A model generated the notes under the pieces. It saw nothing but the letters and a program-made list of their open reading frames with translations. It ran no database searches and was not told where the DNA came from. Shown here piece after piece: positions 1 to 5,699 of a stretch of 18,123 nucleotides of DNA (position 1 is the stretch's first letter; each line of letters begins with the position of its first letter). The stretch comes from JAQBRD01 sp041158765 (GTDB taxonomy: Bacteria > Patescibacteriota > Minisyncoccia > Phycocordibacterales > PALSA-1337), in the NCBI GenBank assembly GCA_041158765.1, contig JBEBAU010000024.1, positions 1 through 18,123 on the forward strand. The letters run 5' to 3'. Position numbers and translations under genes: made by a program.

Positions 1-48
1 ACAGTTTCTACCGTAATTCACGCCCTGAATGTCATCAAAAAAACGAAA

Positions 49-75
49 CCTCGCTTACCAAACGAATAAGCGAGG
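49..75. repeat. Perfect 9-bp inverted repeat (hairpin)
   Basis: Positions 49-57 (CCTCGCTTA) are exactly complementary to 67-75 (TAAGCGAGG), with a 9-nt loop. On the minus strand the stem is followed by a T-rich stretch (complement of 37-48), which fits an intrinsic terminator for minus-strand transcription. However, no minus-strand gene lies just to the right. It could also end a plus-strand transcript entering from outside the window, although that side has no T-run. The rest of 1-142 shows nothing recognisable. Confidence 0.5.
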
Positions 76-142
76 AATCTCGGAGGCCGAAGCCATTGTG
101 TATTAATACTATCGTAAAATAAAATATGAGTCAATAGAAATA

Positions 143-169
143 TTGACATATTTTTTATATAGATTTTAT
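143..169 (+). promoter_or_regulatory. Candidate promoter for the MazF-like gene
   Basis: A perfect -35 hexamer TTGACA (143-148) is followed after 15 bp by TTTTAT (164-169), a 4/6 match to the -10 consensus. Initiation would fall about 10-15 bp before the GTG start at 189. The spacer is shorter than the ideal 17 bp and the surrounding DNA is very AT-rich, so this is tentative. Confidence 0.35.
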
Positions 170-188
170 CGAGACTTGGTAAAGTTGT

Positions 189-590
189 GTGGTGGAAGAA
201 AAAACAAAAAAAGATTTTAATAATTGGACAAAAAGAAAAGGAGAACTAGAATTTTCTGATATCAATACTCTCTTTCATGAAAGAGAGGTTTGGTGGTGTG
301 CATTAGGTTTGAATATTGGGTCAGAACAAGATGGAAAAAATGAACTGTTTGAAAGACCTGTGCTTATTATTAAAAAATATTATTCTGGTATACTCACCGT
401 GCTTCCAATTACAAGCCTCAAAAAAGATAATCCGTATTATATAAATATCGAGGTTAATAGAATTCAGCGATGTGTGATTCTTTCTCAAATCCGTACAATT
501 AGTAGTAAACGCCTTATTAGAAAAATGGGTATGATTTCGACAAAAGAATATAACACTGTTCTTTTTCGACTCATAAAAATGCTCCTCTAG
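189..590 (+). CDS. MazF/PemK-like toxin (endoribonuclease family), orphan
   Basis: This 133-aa protein has the layout of the PemK/MazF family, whose known members are mRNA-cleaving toxins with an SH3-like barrel. Visible family marks are REVWWCALGLNIGSEQ (32-47), followed by GK and then RPVLII (56-61), LPITS (72-76) and LSQIRTISSKRL (98-109). The first 30 residues are a charged extension ahead of the usual 'GEIWW' start of the fold. The chosen start is GTG at 189. No ATG lies upstream of the conserved region and no Shine-Dalgarno sequence is visible, so the exact start is uncertain. No antitoxin-sized ORF precedes or follows it; the next gene is ftsZ. The DNA is clearly more AT-rich than ftsZ, which hints at separate acquisition. 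RNase activity is inferred from the family only. Confidence 0.8.
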   Translation: MVEEKTKKDFNNWTKRKGELEFSDINTLFHEREVWWCALGLNIGSEQDGKNELFERPVLIIKKYYSGILTVLPITSLKKDNPYYINIEVNRIQRCVILSQIRTISSKRLIRKMGMISTKEYNTVLFRLIKMLL

Positions 591-606
591 GCATCATTTC
601 ACCGTC

Positions 607-635
607 TTGCGTAAAGTGTTGAGAATGGGTATCAT
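607..635 (+). promoter_or_regulatory. Candidate promoter for ftsZ
   Basis: TTGCGT (607-612), 17 bp, then TATCAT (630-635) form a reasonable sigma-70-type pair upstream of ftsZ. A second TATCAT sits at 650-655 but has no good -35 partner. The leader between here and the ATG at 712 contains no visible Shine-Dalgarno sequence. Confidence 0.35.
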
Positions 636-711
636 AGACACACGACTCGTATCATACGCTTTGAAATAAGCGCAAAATTGCGAGCTATTACCACATTACT
701 TATCTACCACC

Positions 712-1947
712 ATGCCTAACATTACACCAGAGATAGAAGCTTTCGCCCGGATAAAAGTCCTCGGGGTCGGTGGTTCTGGTGGCAATGCGATCAATCACAT
801 GATCAACTCCAAGGTGAAGGGTGTTGATTTCATCGCAATCAATACTGATGCGCAAGATTTGCATCACTCTCTCGCGAAGAAGCGCATTCATATTGGCAAG
901 AACCTCACTCGAGGTCTTGGAACTGGAATGAATCCAGAAATGGGCAAACGCGCAGCAGAAGAAACCAAAGAAGACATTCAAGAGACTGTGAAAGGTTCTG
1001 ATATGGTCTTCGTTGCGTGTGGACTTGGAGGAGGAACTGGTTCTGGTGTCTCTCCTATCGTTGCTCGTACCGCAAAAGAGCTCGGTGCACTCACAGTAGC
1101 TGTTGTTACCAAGCCATTCTTCTTCGAAGGACAGCAGCGTTCGAAGATTGCCGAAGGAGCACTCGATGAACTTCGCAAAGAAGTTGATGCTATCATCGTT
1201 ATCCCGAACGATCGTCTCCTTTCAATCATAGATAAGACGACTACGGTGAAGAATGCTTTTGCAATGTGTGATGAAATCCTCCGCAACTCTGTCGAAGGTA
1301 TCTCTGACCTTATTACTACTCCCGGTATCATCAACATTGACTTCGCCGACATTCGTGCCGTCATGGAAAATGCTGGTTCAGCACTCATGGGCATTGGACA
1401 TGCAAGCGGAGAAAATCGCGCTATCGAAGCTGCAAAAATGGCTATCAATTCTCCCCTTCTTGATGTTTCAATCAATGGAGCAAAGGGTGTTCTCTTCTCA
1501 ATCGCTGGAGGTGAAGATCTCACAATGTTTGAAATTCAAGACGCAGCTAAGGTCATTACCGAATCTATCGACCCTAATGCAAAAGTCATATTCGGTACCA
1601 TCCGTGATGATAAGTTGAAGAAGAATGAAGTGAAGGTCACTGTTATCGCCGCAGGTTTCCCTGAAGGTAGCCCGGTGCACGGTATGGCAAACTCAGCAAT
1701 GGGTAGTGTTGGAGGTTCTATGAATGGTGCTAAGGCTGTTCCTTTCAATTCTAGTCGTGCATCAACTCTATCTGAAAAAGAGTCTTCAACAAAAGGCAAG
1801 ATTTTCAATACAATTACACAGCCGACAGAATCAGAAAAGAAGCCAGCTGACCGAACTCCCGAAGAGAAGAAAGACGTGTCATCAAAAGAAGACGATGATG
1901 ATTGGGGTGCTGTTCCTGCTTTTCTCCGACGTTCAAAGATCAAATAG
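712..1947 (+). CDS. ftsZ: Cell division protein FtsZ
   Basis: FtsZ is the tubulin-like GTPase that polymerises into the division ring at mid-cell. This 411-aa copy is complete. The N-terminal nucleotide-binding loop is GVGGSGGNA (18-26), followed by NTDAQDL (44-50). The tubulin signature GGGTGSG is at 106-112. The T7 synergy loop NIDFADIRAVM is at 208-218, with the GTPase-activating acidic residues D210 and D213. The C-terminal GTPase-activation domain runs to about residue 320. A Ser/Lys/Glu-rich linker (about 330-397) follows, ending in the conserved tail WGAVPAFLRR (398-407), which in other bacteria binds FtsA and other partners. The start is ATG 712; the upstream bases CTACCACC offer no ribosome binding site. 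A thioredoxin-reductase-like gene follows after 36 bp on the same strand. No ftsA or ftsQ is adjacent. Confidence 0.97.
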   Translation: MPNITPEIEAFARIKVLGVGGSGGNAINHMINSKVKGVDFIAINTDAQDLHHSLAKKRIHIGKNLTRGLGTGMNPEMGKRAAEETKEDIQETVKGSDMVFVACGLGGGTGSGVSPIVARTAKELGALTVAVVTKPFFFEGQQRSKIAEGALDELRKEVDAIIVIPNDRLLSIIDKTTTVKNAFAMCDEILRNSVEGISDLITTPGIINIDFADIRAVMENAGSALMGIGHASGENRAIEAAKMAINSPLLDVSINGAKGVLFSIAGGEDLTMFEIQDAAKVITESIDPNAKVIFGTIRDDKLKKNEVKVTVIAAGFPEGSPVHGMANSAMGSVGGSMNGAKAVPFNSSRASTLSEKESSTKGKIFNTITQPTESEKKPADRTPEEKKDVSSKEDDDDWGAVPAFLRRSKIK

Positions 1948-1983
1948 CTAAGCGTGGTGGCATTGCCCCACTTGTGTATCAAT

Positions 1984-2934
1984 ATGTATGATCTCGCAAT
2001 AATTGGTGGGGGTCCCGCAGGAGTAGCTGCTGGTGTATATGCTGCTCGCAAACAACTCAAGACGGTTTTCATCACGAAGGATTTCCTCGGCCAAAGCTCA
2101 GTTTCTGATGGAGTCGAGAATTGGATTGGCACAGTGAAAATAAGTGGCACCGACCTTTCATCATCTCTCGAGAAACACCTTCGTGCATATGCGGGCGATA
2201 TTGTTGATATTAAGACCGGCGAGCTCTGTTCTTCTATTTCAAAAAAAGACTCAGTATATACAATAACCACCTCAAAAGGCGCTACGTATACTGCCCGAAC
2301 CATTCTCATCACTACTGGTAGCCATCGTCGCAAGCTTGATATTACTGGAGCTGATACATTCGAGAATAAGGGCCTCACCTACTGCGCAACCTGTGATGGA
2401 CCACTCTTTTCGGATCAAGACGTGGCAGTCATTGGCGGAGGAAATGCTGCATTTGAAAGTGCTGCTCAATTACTCGCATATTGTAAGTCTGTAACCCTTG
2501 TTAATCGCAGCGATGTGTTCCGAGCAGATCCTGTCACGGTTGAAAAAGTCCTCGCACACCCTCGTATGAGAGTTGTTCGCAATGCCATTCCGAAGGAAGT
2601 TCGTGGAGACAAATTCGTCTCATCATTTATATATTCAGATACTGATCCCAAGAGTGCCACTATGGGAACTGATGTTGAAATTCTAGTGACAGGTATTTTT
2701 GTTGAAATTGGTTCAATACCAACGACAGGATTTGTACAATCTCTTGTGAAGCTTAATTCATATGGCAATATTATTGTTGACCCTCGTACTCAGCGCGCAG
2801 AGAGCCTTGATGGTTCAGCGGGAATTTGGGCTGCAGGAGATTGTACTGATGGCATATATCACCAGAACAACATTGCTGCAGGAGATGCAGTGAAAGCTCT
2901 CGAAGACATCTATATATACATCAAAACCCGCTAG
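1984..2934 (+). CDS. Thioredoxin-reductase-like flavoprotein
   Basis: This 316-aa pyridine nucleotide-disulphide oxidoreductase has the size and domain order of bacterial TrxB, which reduces thioredoxin with NADPH. The FAD-binding motif GGGPAG is at 8-13, the redox-active pair is C134-A-T-C137 (YCATCDGP), the second dinucleotide fold is GGGNAA at 151-156, and the C-terminal FAD contact is AAGDCTD (283-289). The ATG at 1984 is chosen because the Rossmann fold starts four residues later (MYDLAIIGGG); an in-frame GTG at 1954 would add ten unconserved residues. Oddly, the usual NADPH-phosphate motif HRRxxxR reads N174-R-S-D-V-F-R180, so one of the conserved arginines is serine and the histidine is asparagine. 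Preference for NADH or another reductant is possible. No thioredoxin gene is adjacent. Probably co-transcribed with ftsZ. Confidence 0.88.
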   Translation: MYDLAIIGGGPAGVAAGVYAARKQLKTVFITKDFLGQSSVSDGVENWIGTVKISGTDLSSSLEKHLRAYAGDIVDIKTGELCSSISKKDSVYTITTSKGATYTARTILITTGSHRRKLDITGADTFENKGLTYCATCDGPLFSDQDVAVIGGGNAAFESAAQLLAYCKSVTLVNRSDVFRADPVTVEKVLAHPRMRVVRNAIPKEVRGDKFVSSFIYSDTDPKSATMGTDVEILVTGIFVEIGSIPTTGFVQSLVKLNSYGNIIVDPRTQRAESLDGSAGIWAAGDCTDGIYHQNNIAAGDAVKALEDIYIYIKTR

Positions 2935-2984
2935 CTTAAGCGCGTACCGCTACATTACTGCACAACCTCACTTCACCAGCGTTG

Positions 2985-3728
2985 TTATTTCACGAAATTA
3001 AGCAAGAAATTGAGTTGCTCAGGAGTATTCGCACCAAGTGCTTCGTGTGGAGGAATTGAAATTGAATTAAGGACATATCCCTCTTTTTGAGCAATCGAAA
3101 TAAGGTCAGTGAGATAATATTCTCCTTGCGCATTCTTGGTATCGAGATTATGTATGTGGTGTCGAAGCCATTCTGCATCAAAACAAAAATATGCTGGGTT
3201 GATTTCAGTTACAGCGAGTTCTGTTTCATTTGCATCCTTTTTTTCAGTAATTTTTACAATATCACCTTTTGTATCACGAATGATACGACCAAATTCATAG
3301 AATGTTTTACGCCATTCATTGAAATCTTCTACTTGAGCTGTCGCAAGAGTTATCGGAGACTTTTTTGCTACATGTGCAGTATGAAGTGAGCGAATCATAT
3401 CTGCACTCACCAATGGATGATCTCCGTAGAGTACAATTACCTGTTTTGCATCTGGATGCACATGAGCGAGTGCTTCACGTACTGCATGACCTGTGCCACG
3501 CTGTGCTGCTTGGAGTGCATAGCGGTATTCTGGACCACAAGCCTCTTTGACCGTATCAGCTTGGAAACCGACAACTATGACAGGCTTCACCCCATATGCC
3601 TTTTCAACTGATTGAATAAGGTGTGAAATCATAGGCTTACCAGCAAGAGAGGTCAAAACTTTAGCCTTATCGCCTCCCATGCGAGTACCCTTTCCAGCTG
3701 CTAGAATAACAATGTCGAGATCAGTCAT
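2985..3728 (-). CDS. GlmU-type nucleotidyltransferase, N-terminal domain only
   Basis: This 247-aa protein matches the uridylyltransferase half of GlmU, which makes UDP-GlcNAc from UTP and GlcNAc-1-phosphate. The nucleotide-binding loop LAAGKGTRM is at 9-17, followed by K21/K23, QRGTGHA at 76-82, YGDHPL at 101-106 (metal-binding Asp), GRI at 147-149, EIN at 175-177 and NAQGEYYLTD at 199-208. The last two are typical of GlmU rather than of glucose-1-phosphate thymidylyltransferases. The left-handed beta-helix acetyltransferase domain of full GlmU (about 450 aa) is entirely absent and the gene stops cleanly after GANTPEQLNFLL, so this is a single-domain form and not a broken gene. The sugar substrate cannot be proven here. 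It lies 30 bp downstream of the nuclease gene, probably in one transcript, and converges with the preceding plus-strand gene over 50 bp with no clear terminator. Confidence 0.85.
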   Translation of the reverse strand: MTDLDIVILAAGKGTRMGGDKAKVLTSLAGKPMISHLIQSVEKAYGVKPVIVVGFQADTVKEACGPEYRYALQAAQRGTGHAVREALAHVHPDAKQVIVLYGDHPLVSADMIRSLHTAHVAKKSPITLATAQVEDFNEWRKTFYEFGRIIRDTKGDIVKITEKKDANETELAVTEINPAYFCFDAEWLRHHIHNLDTKNAQGEYYLTDLISIAQKEGYVLNSISIPPHEALGANTPEQLNFLLNFVK

Positions 3729-3758
3729 ACAGTATAGATAAGCTTTTATGTCAGATTA

Positions 3759-4355
3759 TCATAGCGTATTTCGGCCACCATTGCACGTCTTATTGTCCCA
3801 AAGCCCAACACCATCACGTCGCGCTCTATCCTCCGCAGCAATGAAATCTGCTTGATGTGTATACGGTTCATGTGAAAAAGTATATTCACGAGCATAGCCG
3901 TGCTCTATCATCAATTGATTATACAAAGCCCCGCGAGTACTTGAAGTGGCAGTTTTTTCTGAAAGGTATAAATATGCAAGAACTCGATGATACTTATCAT
4001 ATGTAGTCTTCATTGGATCAGGCTCAAGATATACATACTTACCAGACAGTAACTTCTTGGCTTCATCTGATGCTTCGAGCCCATAACACTGAGGAGGCTT
4101 GCGAGGATCAACAACTTCAGGGGTATCCATACCAATAAGACGAATAGTGGCTTCCTGACCGTTCACGCGTGCAACAAGAGTATCTCCATCAATCACCCGC
4201 TCTACTCGATACGCCTGATCAGGATCAATTGTAACTCTACGAGAAGCCTTGTTCAAACCAGAGGCAGGTTGCGCAAAATAAATGACTACACCTGCAATAA
4301 TCACCAGAATGACACCGACAAAAATAATCCAAGATATACCACTTTTCTTCTTCAT
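3759..4355 (-). CDS. Membrane-anchored staphylococcal-nuclease-like protein
   Basis: This 198-aa protein has one N-terminal hydrophobic segment (about 8-28) preceded by lysines, so the catalytic domain should face outside. The SNase fold (about 48-187) shows VIDGDT (54-59), RLIGMDTPE (72-80) and YDKYHRVLAYLY (119-130), then a closing RRDGVGLW (179-186). Matching Staphylococcus nuclease, the calcium ligands correspond to D58 and D77 with T78, and the catalytic residues to R72, E80 and R124, all present, so it should be active. C90 and C191 could form a disulphide. Known members degrade DNA and RNA with calcium. In a reduced genome, scavenging of external nucleic acid is a plausible role, but this is inference. 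A Shine-Dalgarno AGGA lies about 7 nt before the ATG at 4355. Confidence 0.88.
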   Translation of the reverse strand: MKKKSGISWIIFVGVILVIIAGVVIYFAQPASGLNKASRRVTIDPDQAYRVERVIDGDTLVARVNGQEATIRLIGMDTPEVVDPRKPPQCYGLEASDEAKKLLSGKYVYLEPDPMKTTYDKYHRVLAYLYLSEKTATSSTRGALYNQLMIEHGYAREYTFSHEPYTHQADFIAAEDRARRDGVGLWDNKTCNGGRNTL

Positions 4356-4394
4356 ACTTTCATCCTATCAGACAGAGATAAAATCCATATAAAA

Positions 4395-4429
4395 AGAAGA
4401 AAGTGTTACTTTATGTAACACTTTTTTCT
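4395..4429 (-). terminator. Intrinsic terminator of the surface-protein locus
   Basis: A 15-bp stem (4395-4409 with 4415-4429, one G-T pair, core GTGTTAC/GTAACAC) encloses a 5-nt loop. On the minus strand it is followed by a T-rich run (complement of 4391-4400). It lies about 30 bp past the stop of the 179-aa membrane protein gene and before the nuclease gene. The stem is also T-flanked on the plus strand, so it may work in both directions. Confidence 0.8.
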
Positions 4430-4456
4430 AGAGCAAAATAAGGAAAACTGACGCTA

Positions 4457-4996
4457 TTATTGCTGAACTGGTGGAACTGGAGACGAAGGTGTAGTTGGAG
4501 GGGTTGGTGGGGTTGGTGGAGTAACTGTTGGAGTTTCAGATATCGTTGCTGCACCTGTATAGTATGGTCGAACCTGGAACAAGATATAGAAACCAATCAC
4601 TGCTCCGAGAATAAGACCTACGAAATTAAATGAAACAAGTGAGTGCACGAGTGCAACGAGCTCTGCATAGAAGATGAAAGTCCATCCAGTGATATTTCGC
4701 TTAAAAAGCCCTGGAAGAGCCATAACCTCAAGTACGAGACTTGCGATACCGAAAATAAGCGCGATCCAGATAGTTGTCGAAGACATTGCATATGCTGCAC
4801 CATATGCACCATAAGCACCCATCATAGATGTACCAAGGAGGAATGGAATAATTGCGAGAACACCGAGACCCGCAACAATTAAACCAATAATCGCAACGTA
4901 TGGTCCAAATTTTACAATAATCTCTTTTGCAGCAGTTGGAAGCTGTGGGGCCTTTTTACCGAAATACAAGTCGAGCTGTTCAATAAGTTGATTCAT
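4457..4996 (-). CDS. Four-helix membrane protein with Pro/Thr-rich tail, function unknown
   Basis: This 179-aa protein begins with an amphipathic stretch (about 1-28). Four likely membrane helices follow at about 32-56, 74-96, 104-122 and 124-143. A segment rich in Gly, Ala and Tyr (57-70, MMGAYGAYGAAYA) sits between helices 1 and 2. The tail (153-179) is almost only Pro, Thr, Ser and Val. I do not recognise a named family, although small membrane proteins of this plan are common in Patescibacteria. A promoter-like pair precedes it and a strong terminator follows, so it may be expressed alone as well as from the upstream surface-protein genes. The Pro/Thr tail may be a spacer or an anchoring or modification site. 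No function is assigned. Confidence 0.7.
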   Translation of the reverse strand: MNQLIEQLDLYFGKKAPQLPTAAKEIIVKFGPYVAIIGLIVAGLGVLAIIPFLLGTSMMGAYGAYGAAYAMSSTTIWIALIFGIASLVLEVMALPGLFKRNITGWTFIFYAELVALVHSLVSFNFVGLILGAVIGFYILFQVRPYYTGAATISETPTVTPPTPPTPPTTPSSPVPPVQQ

Positions 4997-5029
4997 AAAG
5001 ATACTAAAAACGAATAATCTAACGTGCCT

Positions 5030-5057
5030 ATTATACTACATTCCCAAACCCTGCAAA
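5030..5057 (-). promoter_or_regulatory. Candidate promoter for the 179-aa membrane protein
   Basis: Reading the minus strand, TTTGCA (5057-5052) is followed after 16 bp by a perfect TATAAT (5035-5030), about 34 bp before the ATG at 4996. The -35 lies inside the end of the preceding 74-aa gene. Confidence 0.4.
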
Positions 5058-5260
5058 GCACCCTCGTAACTTGCTAGAAAAGACGGAATAACGAACATTA
5101 GTCCAACAAAAGGCAGTACAAAAGCAATAATAGTCGCTATCATTGTCCAAAGGAAGTATTTGCGTGTTTTTTCAACTGAAATAAATACCCTTTCAAGTAA
5201 TAGACGTTGTGCTGCAAGTTCAGCTTGCACTGCTGTTATATCAGTAGTATTTGGCTGCAT
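5036..5260 (-). CDS. Small membrane protein (74 aa), function unknown
   Basis: An N-terminal soluble, probably helical, segment (about 1-33, rich in Ala, Leu, Gln and Glu, with the shape of a short coiled coil) precedes a long hydrophobic stretch (about 35-62, broken by P50 and P59) that could be one long or two short membrane helices. The start ATG at 5260 lies 3 nt after the stop of the 128-aa gene (TAG-TTC-ATG), so the two are almost certainly co-translated. I do not recognise a family. The tight coupling suggests the two proteins act together in the membrane. Confidence 0.65.
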   Translation of the reverse strand: MQPNTTDITAVQAELAAQRLLLERVFISVEKTRKYFLWTMIATIIAFVLPFVGLMFVIPSFLASYEGALQGLGM

Positions 5261-5263
5261 GAA

Positions 5264-5650
5264 CTAGATAAGCTTATTGGTCAACAAGAGCATGAGCTTA
5301 ACTGCATTTGCTTGTGAAGCCTTCACATCTTTATTGTTTACGAGTTCATTCCACTGAGCTGTGATAGCAGGATCATGGAGCTGTCGAACATCGTTCTCAA
5401 GCTTCACACGATCATCGAATGAGATGGTTCCCTGAGTATTGAGCGCTGTGTCGATGAAATATTTGAGGAATTGAGCGGTCTTCAATCGCTCTTCTGTTTG
5501 AGCTGATTTTGATCCTTCATCAAGAGCCTGTTGCTTCATATTCTCTGTATATTGAATACTGAAAAAGATATTTCCAATAAGCAATACGAGCATGAGTAAG
5601 TTTGATACAAGTCTTGTTTTGTCGAGAACTCCTGATTGAATGTTAATCAT
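5264..5650 (-). CDS. Single-pass membrane protein (128 aa), function unknown
   Basis: One hydrophobic helix (about 14-33, SNLLMLVLLIGNIFFSIQY) is followed by a charged, probably helical domain (about 34-128) rich in Lys, Glu, Gln and Asp. The positive residues before the helix (K11, R13) favour a cytoplasmic N-terminus with the helical domain outside. No family is recognised. The gene starts 35 bp after the 1602-aa surface protein and is followed by the 74-aa gene after 3 nt. A promoter-like pair sits just upstream, so it may be expressed independently of the giant gene. Given the context it could help display or secrete the large protein, but nothing in the sequence proves this. Confidence 0.65.
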   Translation of the reverse strand: MINIQSGVLDKTRLVSNLLMLVLLIGNIFFSIQYTENMKQQALDEGSKSAQTEERLKTAQFLKYFIDTALNTQGTISFDDRVKLENDVRQLHDPAITAQWNELVNNKDVKASQANAVKLMLLLTNKLI

Positions 5651-5670
5651 ATTATTTTTATTATTTTTTA

Positions 5671-5699
5671 ATTATACACCTGTACTTATGCACCAACAA
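5671..5699 (-). promoter_or_regulatory. Candidate internal promoter for the 128-aa/74-aa pair
   Basis: On the minus strand TTGTTG (5699-5694) is followed after 17 bp by a perfect TATAAT (5676-5671), about 20 bp before the ATG at 5650. The -35 overlaps the last codons of the 1602-aa gene. This would allow the small membrane proteins to be made at a different level from the giant protein. Confidence 0.35.

Noticed and set aside
1..120. tRNA or other structured RNA at the left edge
   Set aside because: Apart from the 9-bp hairpin there is no cloverleaf, no T-loop sequence and no CCA-type end.
978..1523. 181-aa open frame on the minus strand
   Set aside because: It is antisense to the conserved GTPase core of ftsZ and shows no family motif.
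1954..1983. Upstream GTG start for the thioredoxin-reductase-like gene
   Set aside because: It would add ten unconserved residues; the ATG at 1984 starts four residues before the Rossmann strand, as is normal for the family.
1536..2378. 280-aa open frame on the minus strand
   Set aside because: It lies opposite ftsZ and the thioredoxin-reductase-like gene, both of which have clear family motifs. Its translation is Ser/Arg/Pro-rich without any recognisable domain.
2935..2984. Terminator between the converging genes
   Set aside because: Only a weak palindrome around GCTTAAGC (2934-2941) is present, without a usable stem or T-run.
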